64,000 nucleotides of DNA, from positions 434,001 through 498,000 of the forward strand of contig NBBA01000018.1 of the NCBI GenBank assembly GCA_002794785.1. Reading direction: 5' to 3'. This document shows positions 1-10,804 of the stretch, piece by piece; positions within the stretch are counted from its first letter, which is position 1; each line of letters starts with the position of its first letter. A program made the position numbers and the translations under genes. This DNA comes from Coniferiporia sulphurascens. Its lineage: Eukaryota; Basidiomycota; Agaricomycetes; Hymenochaetales; Hymenochaetaceae. The notes beneath the pieces were generated by a model. That model worked only from the letters and a program-made list of their open reading frames with translations, ran no database searches and was not told where the DNA came from.

Positions 1-740
1 AGAGCAACTTACCTGCGGCGCAAACGCAGGAGGGATGCCCGTGCCACTCGAGAACCTCCCTACCAGAAAGACCACACCCTCGACAGCTCAGCAGCGGGCA
101 GGATGATCAAATCGAAGCAGGGCCAGCGTGGCCAGCGCTGGAACGCCTTATTCAATCACCCGTTCCACTGCCTTACTGCCGAAGAGCGCAGGACTCCCCG
201 GTAAGGAGACGCACGATTGGCCTGTGACACGGGACATCCCTCCCCCGCTCCCCCCACACCTCCCGGGGAGAGCGGCGCAATGGAAAAAAAACCGCAAGCG
301 GTAAAAAAAACCATCCCAACAACAAAGACAAGATCCTCCAGCGTCCAGACCAGCTGGAACGAGATCTGGAAAGAAAGAATGTGAGCTCGCGCCGGGCGAA
401 TAAAGAAAAGGAAATCGCAGCCGAAGAACCATCGGTAGTCCAAAATCCGGTCGCCAAGATGTCCGCGTCACGAACACCTGCGAAGGAAAAGCAACTCAGC
501 GAGATATTTATTGCAAAGGGGGAGGTGAGATCCGGACGGCCGCGACTTAGTCGGGCTTGCGGGACCCACGAAGATCCCGGCCGGCTAAGCCGACAGAAAG
601 GGAAGGTGCCTCTTCCCCTGCCGTCAGCCTGCCGGCCGGGGATCTCGATGGGCAATAAAAGGAAAGAGTTACTTAGCTTCGACCGACTGTCACATCACCG
701 CCACCCCGCCACTCATCACACCGCCTCGTCACGCCTCCCC
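1..740. other. gene-free GC-rich stretch
   Basis: Open frames overlap on both strands, but none shows a recognisable domain, convincing splice signals or a family resemblance. The stretch could be the 3' flank of the minus-strand gene that follows, or the end of a gene lying outside the window. Confidence 0.4.
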
Positions 741-1598
741 CTAGTCCTCTTCCACCTGCATCCCCAACACACGCTTCACCGCCCTCCCCAGGTCCGAGAC
801 GTAGAGTCGCATCCTCATTCGAACCGGGAGTTGCGACATCTTGAACTGCTTCTCTTGTATCGTCGAGAACCAGGGCTTGCTGAGCGGCCTCTCCAGTGGC
901 GGTCGGACAGTCGCAGTCGGGGCCGAGATGAGCGTCGCAGTCGACATCGTGAGCGCCAGTTCCGGAACGTTGGCGAACCCGAGTCCGCGTAGGCCACGTT
1001 CCGTACAGGCGCCGCGGATGTCGACCAGGATCTGCTCGCAGAGTCTTACCTGCTCCTCGTTAAAGTGAGCCGGGATCTCATCGTGTGGGTCGGGGACGAG
1101 TCGAGGGACAAAAGCTCCTGCGGGTAAACGGGGAATCAGTGGCTCGGAACCTACGCTTATCCCAAGTCCCACAAGCTCCCTGCGCTCCCCGCGGGCAGGC
1201 GTCCGAACAGCCTGCCCTCTATGGACCGTGTAGATAACGGGACGGTAGGCGGCGTCCATCGAGTCGGGGGAGGACCAGTCGACCAAACTTGGTGTCCGCG
1301 CAAACTGATCGGGGGTCGTGTCGCCAAGGCGCCAGTCGTCGGTCCTTACTTGAATCGGAATTATGATGTCGTCGTCGCTCGCATCGAGGAGCCCACGTGC
1401 GTCCTGCACACCGTGGGGGAGGGGGCGCATCCCCTCGTCGATAGATTGCTGGGAGTACTGGGCGCGCAAAAAGGATGATGTCGCAGACATGATCGGTCGA
1501 ATAGATATAGGTAGTTGTGTGCGTGGGGGTGCAAAGTAAGATGTAGATGGGGGGTATGTGGCTGACGTGGGGTTTATATCAAAAATGGGTTGTCTCAT
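741..1598 (-). CDS. hypothetical protein, 285 aa
   Basis: A single uninterrupted minus-strand frame runs from an ATG at 1598 to a stop at 741. The protein begins with a Pro/Ser/Thr-rich, probably disordered segment. An internal Met near residue 37 (about 1490) is an alternative start. The middle is acidic, with a run of three Asp followed by four Ile/Pro residues. The C-terminal third looks like a folded helical domain: an Asn-Glu-Glu-Gln helix, a Cys-rich turn, and a basic helix ending in two Glu and an Asp. There is no signal peptide or membrane segment. I do not recognise the family. The unbroken length and non-random composition favour a real gene, but the opposite strand also has shorter open frames. 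Confidence 0.5.
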   Translation of the reverse strand: MRQPIFDINPTSATYPPSTSYFAPPRTQLPISIRPIMSATSSFLRAQYSQQSIDEGMRPLPHGVQDARGLLDASDDDIIIPIQVRTDDWRLGDTTPDQFARTPSLVDWSSPDSMDAAYRPVIYTVHRGQAVRTPARGERRELVGLGISVGSEPLIPRLPAGAFVPRLVPDPHDEIPAHFNEEQVRLCEQILVDIRGACTERGLRGLGFANVPELALTMSTATLISAPTATVRPPLERPLSKPWFSTIQEKQFKMSQLPVRMRMRLYVSDLGRAVKRVLGMQVEED

Positions 1599-3355
1599 AG
1601 GCAGACGCCGGTCAGAAACATAATTCCTCAGAGTCCAGACCTTGCCTGCGGACTCGGGCTTGAAGTGATGGACTCTGCCAGCTCACGGAGTCGCTATGTC
1701 GATATTTACGGGATGTTGTAGGTTGATTTTATATGAAATAACGAGTTCGTCTAATAACAAGTTCGTTCCTTTTCACAATATTTTGTTAGTTTGAGCTTCC
1801 CTAGTGGCTGGCGCGCCGTCACGTGCGATTATTGTGTCTCTGTCCGCGCAACTTCAAAGTCAGAACGGAACTCCGCTTCAAATACAAGACAAGAGTCGGA
1901 ATAAGTCGTGTCTGCACTTCTCAGTTTAGACCAAAAGGGAGGGCTATATGGACCGTATGGTATGTTTTTTCCTATATGGTACGTGAGGTAGACGTGTGAT
2001 GGAAGATTTACGCCTGTGTTCATCCGGCATAAATCCGGATGCATCAGGACTCGGAGCTCCCGAGTAACTTTGTTCTTTCCGGAATAATTGGTGATTTTCG
2101 TGTATCCACCTCTGTATTAGACTGTGAGATACTCCGAGAATGCTGGCTGCTGAAATCACGATGTAGACAGTGGCGGGACCCCATTCTGTTAGACGGACCA
2201 ATGATTTATCTAGGCTAGACATAACTATACTATTTGTGACGTTCAAAAACTGACTGGTAGTCGTCTATGGATAGAGGTACAAGTGGAAGTTAACGAAGGG
2301 TGCTGAAGAACCTGATATGAAACTTTGCGGTTAGTTAGTTAATGAACCGGTGGATGACATGAAAACACAGAGGAAGAAGATGCATTCATGGGGGAAAGAA
2401 GAGAAGACGTTGTCTTGTGAGGGAAAGAGTCAGAAGACTTATAAGAGCATGCGAGTCAACCCCTAAAATTTTTTTAACAACACGTGAAGGCAAAAAGAAA
2501 GACCGAGAAGAGAAACCGGGCGCAGACGAAGTCACGAAGGTAGTCCGAGACATCACGTGATGACTCCGACCGGACATCCACTCAAATTTGTCAGCATTAT
2601 CTCGTGCCTGAATTAAAACACGACTGGCTGGACTTATCTACGCCCGGGTAACGCCCCGTCCACGGTTTTCCGGCTTTATGTCGAAGCCCCTCCCCGGCCG
2701 CGTGCTTAACGAAGGCGGCTCCAGGAGAGACAACAGGGGTACCAATACGGCTTTCGCGATACCCTCGGGAGTTAAGGAACGGGAAGCCCAAACTCAGCCA
2801 CTATCACGTGATCTTCCTGTCACACTTTGGCTGGTGGACATGTAAATCTGCTTACTGCTCAACATATAGGCCATATGAGCACAAACCGCTTGACAGTAAT
2901 GTATATAAACTCAATTTAAATACTTCTGCGGTACTTAATTTTGTTCTGTGGCCTCGTTGAATTATAGTTAAAGCAACAGCTTAGGGAAATGCAGTCCGAA
3001 AATCCTCAATTCCTAAATGGAGAATGTCGATCGTCACTATATAAGGCGATCTTTGACTCAAAAGTCCCCACGACGTGATCATCACACACAAGTAGCTGAG
3101 TTTGAACTTCCCGTTCCTTACACCCTTCCGAGTCTCAATATGATATTTTTCTATGCCGACCTAATGGGTAATCCCAACTTGAACAGGGCCAACAGCACCT
3201 CCTGTGCCGTGGCAGAACTTTTTGCCTTCGGATAAGGAGTATCAGCCCTGGGGTTATGTTATAAAGAGCGTCTGAAGTACTGTGACCTCCTCAGTCTCTC
3301 CAACTCCCTCTTCATTCAAGATTTGCCTCAGCTCTTTTCAAGATATTCGTTCAAC
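1599..3355. other. intergenic, 1.75 kb
   Basis: AT-richer DNA with only short, unconvincing frames. The right end is the promoter of the glutathione transferase gene: a TATA-like TTATAAAG lies near 3259-3266, about 95 bases before its ATG. Nothing else is recognised. Confidence 0.4.
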
Positions 3356-4256
3356 ATGGTTCTCAAAATATATGGGGCTTCGTACACGATGTCGACGCAA
3401 ATTGTCATCGCCACGTTCAAGGAGCTCAACGTCGACTACGAGTTAGTCCCCATTGATCTGAACGCTCTCGAAAGCAGGATCGAAGAATATATCGCGCAGA
3501 AGCATCCGTTCGGAAAGGTCCCAAGCCTAGTGTGTATCTTAATATATTTTATCTCTATACACATACCTGTACTGATTTTAGTCTTGCGTAAGGTTGAAGA
3601 GGACGGTTTTACCGTCTATGAATGCCATGCGATATCGCGTCACCTCGTCAATAAGTATGGACACAACAGCGAGCTTGTCCCCACAGGTGACTACAAGAAG
3701 ATCGCGCTCTTCGAGCAGGTACTGGCCATACAAAACAGTTACTTCCACCCGTTTGCATTCGGTATATACTATGAGCAGGTCTTTAAGCCGTGAGTTTTCC
3801 CCCTGTGACCTGCCCTCCCTTCCTGTTATAGCTCAGTTGCTAACGATTAGGACGTCTCCTGTGAAATGTTTTCTGCTGATGCCTTAGATTAGGGGATGGG
3901 CAGACTGACAAGGAACGCGAGACGGAGTACGTACAGGCACTCAAGAAGAACCTCAAGGTATACGAAGTGATCCTCAGCAAGCAAAAGTACCTTGCCGGAG
4001 ACGTGCGTATCAAACCTTGACTCCCTATTCCTTGCCTACATCAAGAGCTCACGTCATGGCATGCATATAGGAGTTTACACTTGCTGACCTCTTCCACCTC
4101 TCATTCGGGACGATCCTGACTCATTATACCGACTTCACCGGCCTTGAGGCGATGCCGAACGTCGCGCGCTGGTGGAAGGAGATATACGGCCGTTCTTCTT
4201 GGCAGTTCGTCATTGCGAGCCCCGACGCTGTTTACCCAGGAGCTCCAAGAAATTGA
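3356..4256 (+). CDS. glutathione S-transferase
   Basis: A complete cytosolic glutathione transferase of 228 aa. I place exons at 3356-3533, 3582-3789, 3888-4002 and 4071-4256; all joins keep frame. The N-terminal thioredoxin-like domain starts MVLKIYGAS and contains the cis-proline motif KVPSLV, followed by EDGFTVYECHAI, the usual glutathione gamma-glutamyl contact. The helical C-terminal domain includes LAGDEFTLADLFHL, the conserved N-capping Asp motif of GSTs, and ends in a Trp-Trp-Lys helix. The layout resembles fungal phi-like (GTT2/URE2-neighbour) enzymes that conjugate glutathione to electrophiles. The start is the first in-frame ATG after a CT-rich leader. No targeting signal is seen, so a cytosolic location is inferred. 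Substrate preference cannot be read from sequence. Confidence 0.9.
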
Positions 4257-6290
4257 AGAATAGATATACAGTGTATGGCCGCGTCCCCAGTTTGTCTTCA
4301 CCTGTTGTGGGATGTAATCTAAGAGAGAATAGGCAAAGCGGCGGGTTTAGGCAAGTGACATTCTCCATGCAGAAGGAGGCTAGGGTGATACAGGTCAGGC
4401 TTGAACGTCGGGCGTGGATTTCGAAACTTGGGCATCCTGATGGATCAACATAACCTACACTTACAATGTAGGTCAAGGCCATCCGATCCTCATCCCCTTA
4501 TTCCGGATCAAAGTGAGATAGAGTATGTCTTATGAATGTTTTAAGATTAGCATCGATCGAAACCTCGACATTTGCTACAGTAACGCAGCACTAGTGATCT
4601 GAGCGTTACATTAAATTTGAAACATCGGCGTTAGAACCTTGCGGTCCAGTGTTTACCGGAAACCCCTTTTTTCGTTTGTCGCCATATGTATATGCATTTA
4701 TTTTCTTAAATTTCATTTCTATTTCGCAGACACAGTCCGAAGCAGTAGTATCACTGGCAGGCGCGAGGGCTGGCGTTACATTATGTTATGTTTTTAATCC
4801 AGGAAGCGTGGTCTGTCTTTGTGGCTCACCCAAACTCTTCTCATCCATAGCTCATATTTCGTCCCAAATCGGTGCCGATTGAGCCAATTAAATAAGTTGA
4901 AGAAGAAGAGAGGGTCCCTGGAACAGGCTCTTGCTTATCTCGTCCATACCCACACACACTCCTGAGCACAGCCATATTACGGTAATAATAATAATGACAT
5001 TAACCTGATAAAAATATTTATAGATCACCATCAGGTATAAGCATATAAAGTCTAACTACTCACTTCAGTCCACAACAGAAAATAAAGGACTGAGGTGAAA
5101 TGATAAATTTTTTCGGACTATACGTGCATATGCTTCTTAGATAGAAAACTGGTTTAGTAATTGCATTCAAGCCGACAGACACGTAACAAAATAAATCACA
5201 ACACTTTCGACAACATGCGAATCAATGGCTTTGGGCTTATTGAGGCTGGTATAATTTTTGATGTTGTGAGAAGCTGAAATGAAGTCTTTAGAAAGATACT
5301 GTGCATGGATAACTGGAAGATGCAAGGGCACTTCGAGCCTTTGCCGAGTGTGGCGCTTAGTGGCTAAGCACTAAGTGCAAGCTGGGATTATGTCATGTTA
5401 ATGTCAATGCGTGCCTTTCAAGTTCAAGTTGCAGCTAGCGATAAGGCCTTCCAGCTTGCACAGCATGCCCATCTCATTCTTATTTATACACTACTGTGTA
5501 CTAGGCTATACATGCCACCAATGTACTTTCTTCTAAACCGAGAAGGAAAATATGATGTTGTGAATTGTCAGCGAGGCCGAGCGAGCAATCTTTCCGAAGG
5601 GTGACGAAGGGTGACTAGTCAATGTGCTCCGGCACCCCATGTCGTCTAAAACTCCGAATGGGACTGAAATCTGCAGCGCGTTTACTTAAGCTGCTTTTAT
5701 ATCGCTTAACTTAGTAGACCACGCAACCCGCCGAGAACAGCCATTAGTAAGCCTTTCCCTTCTCCAACTAACATTTTCCCCTTTCTTTAGACCGAAGGCG
5801 TCTGTATGTGCTCCTCGACAAGCGGTACTTTTACTTCAGATCTTCAACTGCAGTGCCGCTGCGGCTTGCTGACCCCGCCGCGTCTTTGCTTTCATTAGCC
5901 TAACAAATGTTCCACTTGGGTGGCGAATATTTGTTTATTCATCCCGGTTCCCACCTCGTTTTTGTCTTGCTCATTCGCCCGTCTGCGGATATATTGTTTA
6001 ACACGCCGAGCCGCCGGCATACGTAGGAGCCGGATACAATAGACACGGTATGTGGCCACAATGTTAACGCGCTCGCGGTGGAAGGGAGCATCGCACTGAT
6101 CTAGCCAGCTATTATATCCCCCGAGGATCTTGGTCCATAGGTCCTTGGGCTGTCGAACAAACCAACAAAGATCAAGAGCTAGAGCGGCACAGTCCAAATC
6201 TCAATATAGGGGAGACCTGAGAGCCGGAAGTCTTCGTGGAAGTATATACCAAATCGGAGAACATGTGTAGCTACTTTCCACTAGGCGGCA
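4257..6290. other. intergenic, 2.0 kb
   Basis: Mostly AT-rich sequence with small unrelated frames, including a 100-codon minus-strand one at 5895-6197 with no recognisable family. The right end (about 6290-6640) is homologous in inverted orientation to 13.54-13.83 kb and belongs to the large inverted duplication. Confidence 0.4.
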
Positions 6291-6642
6291 TTAATGGAAA
6301 AAACACCTGTAACGTTTCTCGCATCGCCTCCGTTTGCCTGTATCGCACACGACAGTGTTAAACAGTACGCAGAGTTCCTCGTCGCTGTGCTCCGGCATCC
6401 CGACGTCCGCCTCAGCCCCCACCACCCGACTCGCTGAACCCTGCAGGCGCCAAGGAGGTCGACGAGCTCGACCGTCCGCGAGTTAAGCGAGGGCGCGATT
6501 ATTGCGCTGCAATCGTCGGTTTTCGAACCTGATGACGGCATTTTCCAGCACCCGCCGGACCTGCCCGCGGCACGGCAGTCGGCTTGACTAATGGGGTAGG
6601 TCCACCATTTGAAACACCACGCTGGCACCGTGACGTTCTCCC

Positions 6643-9199
6643 ATGGCCGGTATGTCTTCTCATTCCGTTGTCTTGCCCGTTTCTCACCTTCCATAGATAC
6701 TCTCTCTTTCCTCGTGCTAGTCAAGAATGTCCTTGTCCCCATCGAGGTCACGAAAGACGAGGGGATATCATATATCTTCGACCATGCGAAGAAACGAGAT
6801 CATCGAGTAAAAGGATATTTTGAAGGGCTCAAGCCTAACCAGTGTCAATATTTCCGTTTCCTATCTCCCCCGCAAAAGAGTGCTTTCGTATTGGAAGACG
6901 GGGTGATAGTCACAAATAAAGCGCACGTACTTCAGGCGTACGCAAAAGAACCTGTGCATAATTTTAATACCGTCGAGGAAATATTTCCGAACGGGGTTCT
7001 TTCGGATGCTGTGTGTCTTCTGCTTGAGCCTTTTAAAGGTGTGCGGATGCTTATTATAATGCAATTCTTCCTGACGTCGAGAGTCCAGATTATACCGAAT
7101 TGCGGTTGAAGCAATTCAATGAGACATTATTCAATTGCCTTGCTGTGTGCACCGATGGGGAAACATGGAATCGATCGGACATCAAACGAAATTGTGCTCG
7201 CATATGCATACGCAGACCACCTCCAGATATCGCAAACAACAGCCAGCCCCCAGGGATGCAAGTTGACACTCCACATCCATACATCCAATCCGACAGCCCA
7301 GATCCACAGTCCACTCTAGACATACCAATTGATGTAGTGAAAATGATCGCTAGGCTTTCGGCGCCAAGACGGTACATGGTAAGTTACCTTTTGCGACTTG
7401 AACGAGACCGTTCAACTTTTTTTTTAGCCCAATGGTGGCCATGCGGAGGCGCGCTTGGACTTCTTCAAAAAGTTACTTCCAGAGGAATTCAAAGACTATT
7501 TCATTTCGGAAGAGGAGGAAAGCTCTTTTGGGACCCACTCGCTACCCATCGAATCTGACCGAGAATTTGAGTACTTCGCTCGGTTAACCACGCTCGAGGA
7601 CGAGCTAGCCTCAGGGGCCCGTACCGAGTGTCGCCCTGAGTGCATTTCGGCGTTAGCGACGATCATGTATATCATGCCGCCGCGTGAGGCTTATGTCAGG
7701 CAGAATATCGCTAAATACGAAACGTCAGCATTCTTTCGTTGTCCACAGCTATTGCTAACATCGAGTTCATCTAGAGGAAAACAGTGGCCTTTCTACCTAT
7801 TTTTGAAAACACCCCCGAATACGGTCTGGGAGTACCAACCAAAGAGTGATTTCAGTTTTATAGACACTGAGGAAGAAGTGCTATTCATCATTGGCGAGGT
7901 CGAGTCAGAGGCGGATGGATCGGACAGATGGAGGATGCTCTGCCAGGCTGTTGCCCTGGCGCGTCTGGGAAGCTTCTTGCTGAAGACGGAGTCTACACAA
8001 ACCTTCGTAGTGATGGCTGTATATGTCACAAAAGATTTTATCGCCGAAAGATATTTCGTATATCAGCCAAAAAGGGAGGATTTCAGTGTAAGCACTGGCA
8101 TCTTTATCACGTAGTTTGACCTCTTCTCAATCTGTCTCCAGGTGGATATTATACGTGATGTCTATGACCTTAAAAAAGGTGATGAAGGAAGACGGTTTCT
8201 TCAGGAAATGTACAACTACGGCGAGGAGATGCGCCGTATTGAAAAAGAAATTGATCGTAGCAAGTTCGATATGCTAAAGAAGCTGATAGAGGTGGGCGAA
8301 GGCTTGAAGTCATGGTCAAGTTGAGAAGCAGCCAACCGGAGACGTTCAAGCAGAGGAAGGTCAAGTGCAAGTACAAGTGCACGCTCATCTGGAGTTGACG
8401 AAGAGGTGTTTTACAGGCCTGACGTGCAAGACGCTTTGGTCGAGTTAGGGTTTAGACCAGATCCGTTCATCTCTCTTGATGTGAGCAACTTGTCTATCCA
8501 CGTAACCTTTGCTAACTATTCCATGCGCAGCACCCTTTCGTGGCGATGGCGTACAGAGATGGCAAGCAACACTACATCAAGTTCCTCTGCCCAGATAGGG
8601 ACGACGAATACCGAATACTTTCGTTTCTGTCAAAATTTGACTCTCCTCACAATCCTGTAGTGGGTGGGATGGCGTTCTGCGGTGTCAATGACGGGATGCT
8701 GGTGGCGATGGCGGATGGCGGGACCAAAGTGACTTTATACGAGAACCTATCGCGTGATCTGCTCTCTGTGACTCTGCAGTTATTTGAAGGGGTCGCGTTC
8801 CTGCACGAAAAGGAAGTGGCGCATAACGACCTGAAGCCCTCGAACATTGTTGTGGACGAGACGACAGGCCGAGTTTGCATTATCGATTTCAATTTGGCAG
8901 TTCTCCGTATGGGTCGGCTTGACGGCAGGCTCATCGGGACGAAGGGATGGACGGCACCTGAGGTCGGGAGTGGTGAGGCGTACAACCCGATGTGGGCAGA
9001 CGTGTGGGCTGTGGGGAAGGTGGTGACCGCGTTGTGTGCGGAGTGCCCTAAGGCGATGGATCGAGAGTTCTTGATGGGCTTAGCGAAGGATCTGATGAAC
9101 TGCAAGCCGAAGAAGCGGCCCAGTATGAAGGATGCCGTCAGGTGCATCTTGAGCTATATCGAAAACAAGCATGTTAATGTATGTGGGGGGCCCACGTAA
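6643..9199 (+). CDS. Crinkler-like protein with nuclease-like and kinase domains (left copy)
   Basis: A multi-exon gene. A seven-base first exon (ATGGCCG, 6643-6649) splices to 6697, giving a start MADTLSF and then a ubiquitin-like header of about 110 aa ending in a VCLLLEP strand, as in fungal Crinkler (CRN) proteins. A later exon (7430-8087) holds a region like a PD-(D/E)XK nuclease: DFSFID followed by GEVES. Exons from 8142 and 8531 encode a C-terminal protein kinase with YIKF (Lys), HNDLKPSN, IIDFN in place of DFG, and a TAPEV motif. CRN header plus nuclease-like plus kinase is a known effector architecture; host roles in fungi are unclear. An in-frame TGA at 8322-8324 must be removed by a short intron (GTCAAG donor at 8317) or the gene is dead. 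The boundary near 7042-7083 is uncertain. Confidence 0.7.
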
Positions 9200-9390
9200 A
9201 GCGTGAGGCTGCGCCACAAAACTAAGTATATTCACGCAGTATAACTGAGCGGAGGATGGCCTTTTTTTAAGGCTGGCTTGAGAGGAGGGGGTCATAGAGA
9301 CACATGTTAACGCTGATTAAGCAGCTCTAAGCTAGCTTTTTGGTAGCCCCAAACTGGCCCGGGATTACTGGAGGGCTTCGCCTCTTAAAA
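9175..9390 (+). repeat. repeat copy supplying the 3' end of the left kinase
   Basis: This segment, containing the last eight or so kinase codons, the stop and the 3' flank, is a diverged copy of the MITE-like unit at 9400-9644. Shared landmarks are ATGTTAATG, the GTGGGG/CCCAC palindrome, a CGCCACAAAA stretch and the terminal GGAGGGCTTCGCC. The repeat therefore seems to provide the kinase's C-terminal residues and stop codon. Confidence 0.6.
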
Positions 9391-9399
9391 AAAAAAGTA

Positions 9400-9644
9400 T
9401 GTTAATGCAAGTGGGGAGCCCACATAGATTGGCGGGGCGCAAGGCTACGCCACAAAAGCCAATGCATTTATTCAGTATAATTGAGTGGAGGATCATGGCC
9501 TTTTTTTTAATGCTAGCTTGAGGGGTAGGGGCATGTTCTCACGAGGGGGCGCCCGGGGCGGGCACACAGCCATCACGCTACCGCCGACTAATCTGGCTTT
9601 CTGGCAGCCTAACCGGACAACTGGAGGGCTTCGCCCAATTAACA
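9400..9644. mobile_element. MITE-like element with TA flanks
   Basis: A 245-bp unit beginning TGTTAAT and ending ATTAACA, with TA on both sides (9398-9399 and 9645-9646), as expected for a Tc1/mariner-type target. Internally it carries GTGGGGAGCCCAC and GGGCTTCGCCC. It encodes no plausible protein. Related, more degraded copies form the two kinase 3' ends at 9175-9390 and, inverted, 10.808-11.0 kb. Confidence 0.6.
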
Positions 9645-10804
9645 TAGTTAAATGTTTCTCCTTTATGTAAATTGCATGCAAGTATATAATCTTTTTGACA
9701 AAAAGGCGTTTTAAAACAGTAATATCGCCACTAAGGTCCATCATTAGTGAATACCCCTTCAACATCACTCCATGATTTACCGTTCCCAGGCCGCCAACCC
9801 CCTCCCTCTCTTCGTCACTCTCGTCCCGTATTTGTTCCCATACGCGCTCACCGGTCTCAGGCTCTAAGGCTCTATCTTCGCTTTGAATCAGCACAGTCCG
9901 TGCGGCACCATGCGGGCCTCGGATGCACGCGAGTCTCACGCTCAGGGAAACCCTTCTGCAGCCTGCTTGCTCTTCGACACACTCGTATGATCCCACTTTT
10001 GAACTCGAACGCTCGTTGATCTATAACGCGGCCGGCATTTAATCTGGTGGGTGTACGGCTTCAACGTCTTTTCCGGGAAGTCTTTCAATGTAATCGCGAA
10101 ATGCGTAAGGTTGAACGGCGAGGATGGCTCCATTGTGTTCCGCCAGAGGAGTATGAATTCGTTTGGTATAGACGGGGATGCGGGTGTGTAAACGGACACA
10201 TCTGGGTGCAGCATATCCCAGCTGCGCAGACGACGAGTTGACTGTACCATCGACCAACCACTCGCACTTCATGGTGCCGACCGCGCTCATGACCCGACCC
10301 ACCCAACAATCTCGGACATATCCTTTCTGCGCCAATCACATGTCTTGAAAGCCAAAACGCAAGTATCGCCAGCACGATGATTGGTCGCCTAAAAGTACAG
10401 TCAGCATTATTATAAGTATCCAATGAGTAAACGTCTCAGTCATATCACCATAATGGTTGATAGACGGAGATCGAAGGATGAAGCCAGAAACAGTTGTTGT
10501 GACCTTCTTCCAACTATAATGCTCAACATCCTTTCCTCAATTCATTACGCCTTTAAAGTTTTACTCTTGGGAGTCTTGGAGGATAATCTGAAACGATGAG
10601 AAGAACATACGGGAATTACCTGGAATTACCTTCTACAGTACATATAGTATCATGTCAGGAGCCCTTGTAACCTCTGTAAACAATTATTCCCGGGCCGACG
10701 ATCGGAGTGGAAACGCGTTCGGACCCGACCCGAACCTGCACAAACCGTTTGTACCGGTCCACATTTGCGTACAGCCGAACCGAACTTCAGCCACACTATA
10801 ATTT
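9645..10804. other. spacer between the inverted arms
   Basis: Unique sequence between the two kinase copies. On the minus strand, frames of about 167 codons (9493-9996) and 98-112 codons (10039-10423) overlap in different phases and could be exons of a small gene, but I see no recognisable domain and no consistent splice path. The outer 10.70-10.80 kb contains repeated CGACC/CGAACC words. Confidence 0.3.

Larger units (their letters stand above)
6290..9390 (+). repeat. left arm of large inverted duplication
   Basis: This arm matches 10.805-13.83 kb in reverse complement. From about 6.69 to 9.3 kb the two copies are nearly identical at DNA level, including introns. Similarity continues more weakly outward to about 6.29 kb, where a Pro-Asp-Val-Arg-Leu-Ser reading is shared, and inward to the motif GGAGGGCTTCGCC. 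The arms are about 3 kb each, with a spacer near 1.4 kb. Confidence 0.9.

Noticed and set aside
381..992. Plus-strand frame of 203 codons overlapping the first hypothetical gene
   Set aside because: It starts with a non-ATG codon, runs antisense into a better minus-strand gene and has no recognisable domain.
10085..10423. Possible small gene with a hydrophobic start in the palindrome spacer
   Set aside because: Frame and start are arbitrary, neighbouring frames overlap it, and no conserved motif supports it; kept only as an unexplained stretch.
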